Assembly: GCA_902632445.1 (NCBI GenBank)
Contig: CACPCL010000007.1
Coordinates: forward strand, 1-41,997
Origin: an uncultured Pelagibacteraceae bacterium
Lineage (GTDB): Bacteria > Pseudomonadota > Alphaproteobacteria > Pelagibacterales > Pelagibacteraceae
Direction: 5' to 3'
DNA length: 41,997 bases
Positions 24,667-33,462 of this stretch are shown here, one piece after another. Under the pieces are notes generated by a model, which saw nothing but the letters and a program-made list of their open reading frames with translations, searched no databases and had not been told where the DNA came from. Both the position numbers and the translations under genes were made by a program. Within the stretch, counting starts at the first letter, position 1; every line of letters starts with the position of its first letter.

Positions 24667-25881
24667 ATGATTAACTTCTCAATAAATAAAAAAGTAATAT
24701 TCTTTGGATTTATATTTACATTTTTTTCAAGTTTTGGACAGAGCTTTTTTTTGGGATTGTTTAACGCACCAATTAGAAATGAATTAGGTATTACTCACGG
24801 ACAATTTGGAAATATTTACGCTACTGCTACAATTTTTTCTAGTCTTTTACTTATATGGGTAGGAAAGAAAATTGATGAATATCAAATAATTTATTATTCT
24901 TTTTTTGTAATTTTTTTATTATTTTTTTCGTCTTTATTTTTTTCTTTTATCAATAGTGTTATTTTCTTATCCATTGCGATATTTTTAATGAGATTTTCTG
25001 GTCAAGGTTTAATGAGCCATACTTCTACGACTACAATCTCAAGATTCTTTGAAAGGTCTAGAGGCAAAGCTCTAAGTACAATATGGTTTGGATTGTCATC
25101 TGCAGAATTCATTTTACCAGTGTTTATAACGTATTTATTTGTTCTTTATTCTTGGAGATCAGTATGGCAGGGAATTGCAATTATCATAATTATATTTTTA
25201 CCTTTAGTTGTTTTGAATACAATAAAAAAAATCAAGTTAAACTCTAGAGAAAAAAATTTTTATTACAAAAAAAGTTTCAAAATTAAAAGTTGGAAAAGAC
25301 TAGAGGTTATAAAAGATTATAGATTTTATATTGTTTCACTTAATATGCTTGCTATGCCTTGGATAGCTACTGGAATATTTGTTTACCAATCGTTTATTTC
25401 AGAGTCTAAAATGTGGGATATTTATACTATACCAAAAGCGTTTATGGTTTATTCATTAGCTTCAATTATAACTTTATTTTTCTCAGGATTTTTAGTTGAT
25501 AAATATAGTAGTAGAAAACTAATTCCTTTAATGAACATACCACTTCTAATTTCTATGTTTATATTATTTAATTATCAACATGAAATGTCTGCTTTTATTT
25601 TTTTAGGTTTTGTAGGAATTTCGAATGGTCTAGCCAACGTTCTTGGATCATCGACTTGGGCCGAAATATATGGTGTAAAATTTATAGGATCAATTAAAGC
25701 ACTAACCACAGCTTTTATGGTATTTTCAACTGCTTTTGGAACGGCTATTTTTGGCATAATGATTGATAATGGCTTTTCTATTGAAAATATTGCTTTTGTT
25801 TCAGGCATATATATTGTTGTTTCTTTAGCTCTTTTAATATCCATAAGAAACAAACTTGAACCTATAAGACTTAAAAAATAA
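24667..25881 (+). CDS. MFS transporter
   Basis: 404 residues with about twelve hydrophobic helices, beginning at residue 10 with FFGFIFTFFSSFGQSFFLG. The loop between TM2 and TM3 has VGKKIDEY, a divergent form of the MFS A motif. SRFFERSRGKALS (about 124-136) is a further conserved region, with a second half beginning around 215. The substrate is unknown. Oxalate/formate-like carriers and monocarboxylate transporters share the N-terminal GQSFFLG...TYAT pattern. The gene starts 2 bases from the start of the divergent dehydrogenase, so the promoter must lie inside that gene. rpoZ follows 38 bases downstream. Confidence 0.85.
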   Translation: MINFSINKKVIFFGFIFTFFSSFGQSFFLGLFNAPIRNELGITHGQFGNIYATATIFSSLLLIWVGKKIDEYQIIYYSFFVIFLLFFSSLFFSFINSVIFLSIAIFLMRFSGQGLMSHTSTTTISRFFERSRGKALSTIWFGLSSAEFILPVFITYLFVLYSWRSVWQGIAIIIIIFLPLVVLNTIKKIKLNSREKNFYYKKSFKIKSWKRLEVIKDYRFYIVSLNMLAMPWIATGIFVYQSFISESKMWDIYTIPKAFMVYSLASIITLFFSGFLVDKYSSRKLIPLMNIPLLISMFILFNYQHEMSAFIFLGFVGISNGLANVLGSSTWAEIYGVKFIGSIKALTTAFMVFSTAFGTAIFGIMIDNGFSIENIAFVSGIYIVVSLALLISIRNKLEPIRLKK

Positions 25882-25919
25882 TTGATTTCCTAGGATTATT
25901 TGAATATACACTTTTCATC

Positions 25920-26417
25920 ATGGCTAGAATAACAGTAGAAGACTGCTTAGAAAAAGTAGATAACCAATACGATCTAGTTTTATTAGCTAAAGAGAGAACA
26001 GTGCAATTGAATGCTGGTGCTCCAATGCAAGTAGAAGAAGATAATGACAAACGCACCATCATCTCGTTAAGAGAAATTGGTGATGGAAAAATTGACATTA
26101 AAGAAGTTGAAGCAAGCGCTATTAAGAGACTTCGAAAAGAACCTGATGAATTAGAGGAACAAGAAGAGACCGAAGAAGAAACTAATGATGATTTTGAGAA
26201 CTTGTATAAAGGTCAAGTTTCTAAAAGCGGTGTTGCAATTTTACCTTCGAAAAGAACAAGGAGAATTCCCGAAGTAAAAAAACCTAGTTTAGCAGATGAG
26301 GCTTTGTCAGAGTTAAAAGCTGAACAACCAGAAATAAAAGAAGAAAATCTAGACACAGAAGCACCTCTTGAGTTAAGTGAAGAGGCACCCTTAGAAGAAG
26401 AAAACAAAACAGAATAA
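25920..26417 (+). CDS. rpoZ: RNA polymerase omega subunit
   Basis: 165 residues. The N-terminal 70 residues are the omega core: MARITVEDCLEKVDNQYDLVLLAKERTVQL and a KRTIISLREI segment, as in RpoZ, which promotes beta-prime folding and RNAP assembly. The rest, about 90 residues, is an unusual acidic tail (EELEEQEETEEETNDD and later Glu-rich blocks), making the protein nearly twice the 91 residues of E. coli omega. Extended acidic tails are known in alphaproteobacteria. dus begins 2 bases after its stop. The start follows a clean ATG. Confidence 0.95.
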   Translation: MARITVEDCLEKVDNQYDLVLLAKERTVQLNAGAPMQVEEDNDKRTIISLREIGDGKIDIKEVEASAIKRLRKEPDELEEQEETEEETNDDFENLYKGQVSKSGVAILPSKRTRRIPEVKKPSLADEALSELKAEQPEIKEENLDTEAPLELSEEAPLEEENKTE

Positions 26418-26419
26418 TA

Positions 26420-27403
26420 ATGAATAAAACTGTTTCAGTTGCACCAATGATGGATTGCACTGATAAGCACGAAATTTACTTTCTAAGTCTTATTAGTAAA
26501 AATATTCATCTATATACTGAGATGATTGTAGCAAATGCAATTTTAAGAGGTGATAGAAATAAGCTACTATCATTTAAAAAAATACCAAATCCTGTGACAC
26601 TTCAAGTAGGTGGATCAAACCCAAATGAACTAGCGGAAGCTTGTAAAATTTCAGAAGATTATGGTTATAAAGAAATTAATTTGAATTTAGGTTGCCCTAG
26701 TAAAAAAGTTCAAAAAAATAAATTTGGCGCATGTTTAATGCAAGAACCAGAACTAGTAGCGCGATGCATTGAAGCAATGGCTAAAGCAACTAAATTACCA
26801 ATAACTATTAAAACAAGGATTGGTTACAATGAAGTTGAAAATTTTGAATTTTTAAAATCATTTATTCAAACAACAAAAGATGCAGGCTCTCAAAAATTTA
26901 TTATTCATGCCAGAAAAGCATTATTAAAAAAATTAAGTCCTAAAGAAAATCTAAATATTCCACCATTAAAATATGAATTTGTTTATAGGCTTAAAGATCA
27001 CTTTAAAAATGATGAAGTTATAATTAATGGAGGTGTTAAATCAACTAATGAAATTAAAGATCATTTAAAAAAAGTTGATGGTGTAATGATTGGTAGAGCT
27101 ATTTATCAATCTCCATATTTTCTAGCAGATATAGAAAAAGAAATATTTGGTAACGAAAAAATACCAACAAGATCCGAGGTCATGGAGAATTTAATTCCTT
27201 ATATTCAAGAGGAAACTTCAAAAGGAACTCAATTAAATCATATTATGAGACATACTGTTGGTTTATTTCATGGACAAAATGGTTCAAAAGTTTGGAAACA
27301 ATATCTTTCAAAAAATATGTGTATTAGAGACGCAGATCTTCAAAAAGTAAATCACATTATGGATCAGGTGAAAAAGACCAGTCCTGTATCGCTAGAAAGA
27401 TAA
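26420..27403 (+). CDS. dusA: tRNA-dihydrouridine synthase (DusA-type)
   Basis: Flavin-dependent reduction of specific uridines in tRNA D-loops. 327 residues. VAPMMDCTDKHEIYFL (7-22) is the first strand, INLNLGCPSKKVQKNKFGACLM (about 89-110) holds the catalytic Cys in FGACLM and the CPS motif, and IKTRIGYNE and MIGRAIYQSP follow. The RTxxxY-type arrangement and the length fit DusA, which modifies U20. DusB and DusC relatives differ in the C-terminal domain. It lies in a plus-strand set with rpoZ and the TauE/SafE gene. Confidence 0.9.
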   Translation: MNKTVSVAPMMDCTDKHEIYFLSLISKNIHLYTEMIVANAILRGDRNKLLSFKKIPNPVTLQVGGSNPNELAEACKISEDYGYKEINLNLGCPSKKVQKNKFGACLMQEPELVARCIEAMAKATKLPITIKTRIGYNEVENFEFLKSFIQTTKDAGSQKFIIHARKALLKKLSPKENLNIPPLKYEFVYRLKDHFKNDEVIINGGVKSTNEIKDHLKKVDGVMIGRAIYQSPYFLADIEKEIFGNEKIPTRSEVMENLIPYIQEETSKGTQLNHIMRHTVGLFHGQNGSKVWKQYLSKNMCIRDADLQKVNHIMDQVKKTSPVSLER

Positions 27404-27405
27404 TT

Positions 27406-28236
27406 TTGGATATTCTTTCACAATCAGAAATTATCTATCTAATCTTTATTATGATAATAACCGCTGTTCCAGCTGGTTTTGCAGCTGGATTGTTTGGAAT
27501 TGGTGGCGGTTTAATCACAGTTCCAATTTTATTTTATATTTTTAGCACATCAGGAATAGAACCTAATTATTTAATGCACCTAGCAGTTGGAACTTCATTT
27601 GGAATTATAATTCCAACTTCTATAGTTTCAGTAATGACACATCATCAACATAAAGCAGTAGATTTTAATATTGTAAAAGGTTATGGATTTTTTGTAGCTA
27701 CGGGAGTGATATTAGGAACAATTCTAGCGGCAAGTTTAAAAACGAAGCCTTTAATTTTGTTTTTTACAATTGTTGTATACATTTTAGCTTTTTATTTACT
27801 TTTTCTTAAAGAGAAAGAGGAAAATTTAGATGTTAAAATGAGTTTTCCAGCTAGGATAATCGCAGGAATAGTAAGTGGATTTATATCAGCGCCAATGGGT
27901 ATAGGAGGAGCAGTTATGAATGTCCCTATACTAAAATTTTTTGGTTACCCAATCAATAAAGCAATAGGGAGTGCAGCTGCGATAGGCTTTATAATTGCAT
28001 TGTTTGGTGCTGTAGGTTTTTTAATATCCGGTTCATATCTAAATGCTAAATTACCTATGAGCATTGGCTTTTTAAATATTCCAGCTTTTCTTATATTTTT
28101 TCCAATAACAGCCTTTATGGCTAGGCTAGGCGCTAAAGCTAGTCATCGAATTAATAAAAAGAAAATGACAAAATATTTTGGTTTATTTTTAGTTGTTATA
28201 GGAACTAGATTTCTTTACGAATATTTTAATCTTTAA
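27406..28236 (+). CDS. TauE/SafE family sulfite/organosulfonate exporter-like membrane protein
   Basis: 276 residues with about eight transmembrane helices in two halves, each containing the TauE/SafE GxGG motif: AGLFGIGGGLITVPIL (about 26-41) and APMGIGGAVMNVPIL (about 163-177). These proteins export or import sulfite, sulfoacetate or other anions. The substrate here is unknown. I use TTG at 27406, 2 bases after dus; the next in-frame ATG, at codon 16, would cut into the first helix. The 3' end overlaps the phosphohexomutase by 4 bases. Confidence 0.85.
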   Translation: MDILSQSEIIYLIFIMIITAVPAGFAAGLFGIGGGLITVPILFYIFSTSGIEPNYLMHLAVGTSFGIIIPTSIVSVMTHHQHKAVDFNIVKGYGFFVATGVILGTILAASLKTKPLILFFTIVVYILAFYLLFLKEKEENLDVKMSFPARIIAGIVSGFISAPMGIGGAVMNVPILKFFGYPINKAIGSAAAIGFIIALFGAVGFLISGSYLNAKLPMSIGFLNIPAFLIFFPITAFMARLGAKASHRINKKKMTKYFGLFLVVIGTRFLYEYFNL

Positions 28237-29675
28237 ATTTTTTGATCGTATTCTCCAATCTTTCCAGTCTTTTGTAATAAATTATCAATAAATTCAAAAA
28301 TTTTCTTTTTACGGATATTTGATGATGGACTTTCTGTCACTACAACTAAGGAAGGTTTATTCGATGAAGCTCTAATTAAACCCCAAGAGCCATCTTTCAA
28401 AGAAAATCTTACACCATTAACAGTTAAAACTTCAGAAATTAATTGGCCATCGATTTTAGTATTTTCTTTTTGGAGTTTTTGCACTTCTTTTACCATATCA
28501 TCAACAACTTTGTACTTTTCCTCATCTTTACAAAATGGAGCCATGGTAGGAGTTTGAAATGTATTAGGCAATTCTTCCATTAATTCACTCATTTTTTTGT
28601 TTTGATCATTCAATAAGTGACAAACTTGTAATGCAGAATTAATTCCATCATCATATCCATATCCTAATGGTTTATTGAAAAAGAAATGTCCACTTTTCTC
28701 AAAACCGGCTATCGCTTTTTCAATATTAACTTTTCTTTTGATATGTGAATGACCTGTTTTCCAATAAATGGTTTTACATTTATTTTTGTTTAGAATCTTA
28801 TCTTTTGAATAAAGGCCAGTCGATTTCACATCTACAACAAATTTGGAATTTTTATATTTAGGCGCTAAATTTCTAGCAATTAATAAACCTATCTTATCTG
28901 AGAAAATTTCATTTCCTTTTTCATCAATTACTCCACATCTATCACCGTCTCCGTCAAATCCAAAACCAATATCGGCATTATTATCTTTTACAGCGTTAGC
29001 AATTGTATGAAGCATTTTTAAATCTTCTGGATTTGGATTGTATTTTGGAAACGACCAGTCAAGCTCGCAATCTAATTCAATTACCTCGCAACCAACTGCT
29101 CTTAAAATCTCAGGGGCAAAAACTCCTGCTGTACCATTTCCACATGCAACAACCGCTTTAATTTTTTTATTAATTTTATTTTTATTAATTAAATCATTAA
29201 TATATATTTTTTTAAAGTTATCTATCTTTTTAAGATTGCCGTTGCCAGTTTTGAATTTATGATTTAACGTAATCTCTTTTAATTCAGTCATTTCTTCAGG
29301 AGCGTGGGTTAATCCTTTTTTAATACCCATTTTTACCCCAGTCCATCCATTTTCGTTATGACTAGCAGTTACCATTGCAATCGCATCTGAATTTAAATTA
29401 AACTGAGCGAAGTAAACCATTGGAGAAAGAGATAAACCAACATCTTCAACATTACATCCTGTTGATATTAAACCTTGAGTTAAGGCTTTTTTAATTTTTT
29501 CACTGTAAGATCTATAATCGTGACCAACTATTACTCTTGGATTATTTTTTTTTGTATGTCCTATTATTTGAGTTCCAAGACCTTTTCCTAAATTAGTGAT
29601 TCCCTCTAAATCTATGTCTTTTTCAAAGATCCACCTTGCATCGTACTCTCTAAAACCATTTGGATTGATTTTCAT
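28233..29675 (-). CDS. phosphomannomutase/phosphoglucomutase
   Basis: Alpha-phosphohexomutase of 480 residues. The phosphoserine loop is AMVTASHNENGW (catalytic Ser in TASHN), the metal loop is GFGFDGDGDRCGV, the sugar-binding loop is GFEKSGHFFF, and the C-terminal phosphate loop is GVRFSLKDGSWGLIRASSNKP. GFEKSGH and the sequence overall suit a dual PMM/PGM such as AlgC/ManB. It interconverts hexose 6-phosphates with mannose-1-P or glucose-1-P, the precursors used by the glycan genes (gmd and rfbA). Its start is 186 bases from nrdA, in a large divergent gap. Confidence 0.88.
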   Translation of the reverse strand: MKINPNGFREYDARWIFEKDIDLEGITNLGKGLGTQIIGHTKKNNPRVIVGHDYRSYSEKIKKALTQGLISTGCNVEDVGLSLSPMVYFAQFNLNSDAIAMVTASHNENGWTGVKMGIKKGLTHAPEEMTELKEITLNHKFKTGNGNLKKIDNFKKIYINDLINKNKINKKIKAVVACGNGTAGVFAPEILRAVGCEVIELDCELDWSFPKYNPNPEDLKMLHTIANAVKDNNADIGFGFDGDGDRCGVIDEKGNEIFSDKIGLLIARNLAPKYKNSKFVVDVKSTGLYSKDKILNKNKCKTIYWKTGHSHIKRKVNIEKAIAGFEKSGHFFFNKPLGYGYDDGINSALQVCHLLNDQNKKMSELMEELPNTFQTPTMAPFCKDEEKYKVVDDMVKEVQKLQKENTKIDGQLISEVLTVNGVRFSLKDGSWGLIRASSNKPSLVVVTESPSSNIRKKKIFEFIDNLLQKTGKIGEYDQKI

Positions 29676-29780
29676 TAGCTATAAATACTAGAGAATATAG
29701 GCATTTGTTATTAAATGTTTATTAACAAAACTTTCCACTTGCAAAATTTATAAGATGTTCATATAATGTTCTATTGATTT

Positions 29781-29827
29781 CAGCGTTATATAGTATATTA
29801 ACGTATATGCAACACAACATGTAGTTG
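29781..29827 (+). promoter_or_regulatory. candidate paired NrdR boxes upstream of nrdA
   Basis: Two sites resembling the 16-bp NrdR consensus ACACWATATATWGTGT: 29781-29796 (about 10 of 16 positions, with a TATATAGT core) and 29812-29827 (about 12 of 16, starting ACACAACATGTAG). Their starts are 31 bp apart, the helical spacing known for tandem NrdR boxes. They lie 35-81 bases before the nrdA ATG. Each site alone is weak in AT-rich DNA. The spacing and the location upstream of nrdAB are what make the call. No nrdR gene is in this window. Confidence 0.55.
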
Positions 29828-29861
29828 TTTTGTTAATAAATCAAGTAAAAACAAGGAAATT

Positions 29862-31811
29862 ATGAATAAAAGCGTATCATTGGCAATAGAGAAAGCTGTC
29901 GACTCTTTAAGCCAAAAAAACCAAAACGAACTAAAAAATAACGGACCTAAAAAACCAGATCTATTCTCACTTTCTGGAGAAACAGAACTGTTCCAAAATG
30001 AGAAAGGTATAACAATAAAAATTGATAGATTGAGAGACGAAAATTTAACTGATTTTGGAAAAGCAACTTTAACAGACAGATATTTAGGCCAAAACGAAAG
30101 TTTTCAAGATTTATTTGCGAGGGTCGCAAGTGTTTACGCCGATGACAATCTTCATGCCCAAAGAATTTACAATTACATAAGCAATCTTTGGTTTATGCCA
30201 GCGACACCAGTTTTATCCAATGGCGGAACTGAAAGAGGCTTACCAATTTCTTGTTTTTTAAATGAGGCTAGTGATAGTTTAGAAGGAATTACAAATCTTT
30301 GGGAGGAAAATGTTTGGCTTGCTGCAAGGGGTGGAGGAATTGGTAGTTACTGGGGCAATCTAAGATCAATAGGAGAAAAAATCGGAAAAGTTGGAAAGAC
30401 TTCAGGAATTATTCCTTTCATTAAAGTTATGGACTCTCTTACTTTAGCAATCAGCCAAGGCTCTTTAAGAAGGGGATCGGCAGCTTGTTATTTACAAATA
30501 GACCATCCAGAAATTGAGGAGTTTATTGAAATGCGAAGACCTACTGGCGGTGATGTAAATAGAAGATCTTTAAATCTACATCACGGAGTTTTGGTCACCG
30601 ATGAATTTATGAGAGCAGTTGAAACTGGAGATCAATGGGCATTGAGGAGTCCTTACGATGGATCTGTTCAGCAAACTATACCAGCTAGAAATTTATGGAT
30701 AAGATTGTTGACAGCTAGAATTGAAACTGGTGAACCTTATATCGTATATATAGATACAGTTAATAGACAAATTCCCCAACATCATAAACTTGCAGGACTA
30801 AAAGTTAAAACTTCTAACCTTTGTAGTGAAATTACATTGCCAACAGGAATAGACAATGAAGGAAACCAAAGAACAGCTGTTTGTTGTCTATCGTCGTTAA
30901 ATTTAGATACTTATGATCAATGGAAAGATGAACCACAATTTGTTGAGGATGTTATGAGATTCTTGGACAACGTAATGACTGATTTTATCAAAAGAGCCCC
31001 TGATGAATTTGCTCACGCAAAATATTCAGCCATGAGAGAAAGAAGTGTTGGTCTCGGTGTTATGGGACTTCACTCATATTTTCAACAAAAAAATATTCCT
31101 TTTGGATCTGTTATGAGTAAAGTTTGGAATAAAAAAATATTTCAAAATATTCAGGAGAAAGTTGATGAGGCATCAAAAACTTTAGCTGAAGAAAGAGGCT
31201 CTTGTCCTGACGCAGCAGAATATGGAATGAAAGAAAGATTTTCAAATAAAACTGCAATAGCTCCTACGGCTTCTATATCAATCATTTGTGGTGGGTCTTC
31301 ACCAGGAATAGAGCCTATTGCTGCTAATAGTTACACTCATAAAACGCTTTCAGGTTCGTTTAATGTTAGAAATAAATACCTAAAAAAGATACTTCAAAAA
31401 TATAAAAAGGATACAGACGAAATCTGGTCAAGCATTACTACTAATCAAGGATCTGTATCTCATTTAAATTTTTTAACAGCGAATGAAAAAGATACTTTTA
31501 AAACTGCTTTTGAAATCGATCAAAGATGGATCGTTGAGTTAGGTGCAGATAGAACTCCGCACATATCTCAAGCACAGTCAGTAAATATCTTTGTTCCTGC
31601 AGATATTCATAAGAAAGAACTTCACGATATTCATTTTCAAGCATGGAAAAAAGGTTTGAAAAGCCTTTATTACTGTAGATCCAAATCAATCCAGAGAGCT
31701 GAAAATGTGAATAATGGATCTTCAACAGATGTGACAAAAAATGTTTACTCTGGAAAACAAGAATCAAATAATGAAAGCAATAACTATGAGGAGTGTTTAT
31801 CATGTCAGTAG
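29862..31811 (+). CDS. nrdA: class I ribonucleotide reductase large subunit
   Basis: Alpha subunit of aerobic RNR, reducing ribonucleoside diphosphates. 649 residues against 761 in E. coli NrdA. The radical-site and redox cysteines are present: PISCFL (about 130), TSNLCSEI with the thiyl Cys and catalytic Glu, and AVCCLSSLNL. The C-terminal tail EECLSCQ supplies the shuttle cysteines as C-x-x-C. The N-terminal ATP cone is missing: the sequence starts directly at about residue 65 with the helical domain (ATLTDRYLGQN). The ATG follows AAGGA at a usable spacing. nrdB follows with a 10-base overlap. Confidence 0.94.
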   Translation: MNKSVSLAIEKAVDSLSQKNQNELKNNGPKKPDLFSLSGETELFQNEKGITIKIDRLRDENLTDFGKATLTDRYLGQNESFQDLFARVASVYADDNLHAQRIYNYISNLWFMPATPVLSNGGTERGLPISCFLNEASDSLEGITNLWEENVWLAARGGGIGSYWGNLRSIGEKIGKVGKTSGIIPFIKVMDSLTLAISQGSLRRGSAACYLQIDHPEIEEFIEMRRPTGGDVNRRSLNLHHGVLVTDEFMRAVETGDQWALRSPYDGSVQQTIPARNLWIRLLTARIETGEPYIVYIDTVNRQIPQHHKLAGLKVKTSNLCSEITLPTGIDNEGNQRTAVCCLSSLNLDTYDQWKDEPQFVEDVMRFLDNVMTDFIKRAPDEFAHAKYSAMRERSVGLGVMGLHSYFQQKNIPFGSVMSKVWNKKIFQNIQEKVDEASKTLAEERGSCPDAAEYGMKERFSNKTAIAPTASISIICGGSSPGIEPIAANSYTHKTLSGSFNVRNKYLKKILQKYKKDTDEIWSSITTNQGSVSHLNFLTANEKDTFKTAFEIDQRWIVELGADRTPHISQAQSVNIFVPADIHKKELHDIHFQAWKKGLKSLYYCRSKSIQRAENVNNGSSTDVTKNVYSGKQESNNESNNYEECLSCQ

Positions 31812-32809
31812 CAGAAAAAACTAAACCAACAATTATTCAGCCTAATAAAATGGGCTTATTAGTAGAAAACCCAGTTTACAAACCCTTTAGATATCCATGG
31901 TGTTATGACGCTTGGTTAACCCAACAACGAATTCATTGGTTACCAGAAGAAGTGCCACTTGGAGATGATGTGAGAGATTGGCAAAAAAATCTTTCAGTAG
32001 AAGAGAAAAATCTTTTAACTCACATATTTAGATTTTTCACTCAAGCGGATGTTGAAGTAAACAACTGTTATTTAAGACATTACACAACCGTTTTTAAACC
32101 AACAGAAGTTTTAATGATGATGACTGCTTTTGCTGCAATGGAAACAGTTCATATCGCTGCTTATTCTCATCTGTTAGATACTATTGGAATGCCTGAAACA
32201 GAGTACTCAGCATTCTTACAGTACAAAGAAATGAAAGATAAATACGACTACATGCAAGGCTTTGATGTTAAATCTAAACACAACATAGCAATGACGATGG
32301 CCGTATTCTCTGCATTCACAGAAGGTTTACAATTGTTTGCAAGTTTCGCAATTTTATTAAATTTCCCTAGATTTAATAAAATGAAAGGTATGGGCCAAAT
32401 AGTAACTTGGTCAGTAAGAGATGAAACTCTGCACTGTAATTCTATGATTAGACTCTTCAGAGATTTTATTAAAGAAGAGCCACAGATTTGGAACGACAAA
32501 TTAAAAAATGAAATCTATGAAGCATGTAAAACAATTGTTCATCATGAAGATGCATTTATTGATTTAGCTTTTCAAATGGGTCCAATGCAAGGTTTGACAG
32601 CCGATGAGGTCAAACAATATATTAGATTTATTGGCAATAGAAGATTAGAGCAATTAGGTTTAAATCCTATTTACGATGTTAAGAAAAATCCATTAAAGTG
32701 GTTGGACACTATGCTTAACGGAGTAGAGCACATGAACTTTTTTGAAGGTAGAGCTACAGAATATTCTAAGGCTTCTACAAAAGGAACATGGGGCGAGGTA
32801 TTTGCTTAA
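31802..32809 (+). CDS. nrdB: class I ribonucleotide reductase small subunit
   Basis: Beta subunit of RNR, with a ferritin-like fold that generates the radical. I select ATG at 31802, which is preceded by AGGAG at 31789-31793 with an 8-base spacer. A GTG at 31793 would place codons inside the ribosome binding site. 335 residues. Metal ligands are visible: Asp83, Glu114, His117, Glu174, Glu208 and His211. Tyr121 sits at Glu+7, the position of the E. coli radical tyrosine Y122, so this is a tyrosyl-radical type. No N-terminal ATP cone is present. The start overlaps the end of nrdA. Confidence 0.94.
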   Translation: MSVAEKTKPTIIQPNKMGLLVENPVYKPFRYPWCYDAWLTQQRIHWLPEEVPLGDDVRDWQKNLSVEEKNLLTHIFRFFTQADVEVNNCYLRHYTTVFKPTEVLMMMTAFAAMETVHIAAYSHLLDTIGMPETEYSAFLQYKEMKDKYDYMQGFDVKSKHNIAMTMAVFSAFTEGLQLFASFAILLNFPRFNKMKGMGQIVTWSVRDETLHCNSMIRLFRDFIKEEPQIWNDKLKNEIYEACKTIVHHEDAFIDLAFQMGPMQGLTADEVKQYIRFIGNRRLEQLGLNPIYDVKKNPLKWLDTMLNGVEHMNFFEGRATEYSKASTKGTWGEVFA

Positions 32810-32812
32810 TAT

Positions 32813-33460
32813 TTGCAATTAAAATACAAAAGCTATTGGAGAAAATCTGGCTTAAAAGGAAAATGGGGAAACATTTTTCTTGAAAGACTTTCGAAGCATA
32901 ATCCTAAAAATGTTTTAGAGATAGGTGTTTTTTGTGGTGTAACTGCAAAAAATACCTGCGAATTTTTATATAAATCAAATGGAAACAATTTCAATTATAT
33001 TGGAATTGATTTATTTGGCGGTCATCAAAGTGAAATAAAAGATGAAATCGAACCAACTTTTTTAAAAGATCAGAAGTTTTCAAATCCATTAAAAAATCTA
33101 TATTATAATTTTATTATAAAAGAAAATTTAAATTCAATTGAAAGCGTCAGTAAATTTCTAAAGAGTTATAAAGATAATATCAGATTAATCGCAGGCGATA
33201 CTAATAAAGTGTTAAAAGAAATAGATCTTAAAAGTATAGATTTTACTTTTTTAGATGGAGGTCACAGCTATCAAACAGTAATAAATGATCTTACTATTCT
33301 ATATCAAAGTATGAAAGGTCAAAAAAAAATTATTCTTTGTGATGATTATGGAAAAGAAAGCTTTATCCCAGAAGTAGAAAAAGCCATAAATGATTTTGTT
33401 AAACAAAATAATTTAAATCTAAATTTAATAGAGAACAGGTTTGCAGAAATAATTACTTAA
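32813..33460 (+). CDS. class I SAM-dependent methyltransferase (Methyltransf_24-like)
   Basis: 215 residues. VLEIGVFCGVTAKNTCEFL (about 31-49) is a Rossmann SAM-binding loop with acidic Glu ahead of the glycine turn, IGIDLFGGH follows, FTFLDGGHSYQTVINDL (about 143-159) is the active-site strand, and ILCDDYG ends the core. Such proteins act on small molecules or surface sugars; the substrate is unknown. The TTG start at 32813 lies 3 bases after nrdB and would be cotranscribed with it. It converges on znuA with a 2-base gap. Confidence 0.7.
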   Translation: MQLKYKSYWRKSGLKGKWGNIFLERLSKHNPKNVLEIGVFCGVTAKNTCEFLYKSNGNNFNYIGIDLFGGHQSEIKDEIEPTFLKDQKFSNPLKNLYYNFIIKENLNSIESVSKFLKSYKDNIRLIAGDTNKVLKEIDLKSIDFTFLDGGHSYQTVINDLTILYQSMKGQKKIILCDDYGKESFIPEVEKAINDFVKQNNLNLNLIENRFAEIIT

Positions 33461-33462
33461 GA

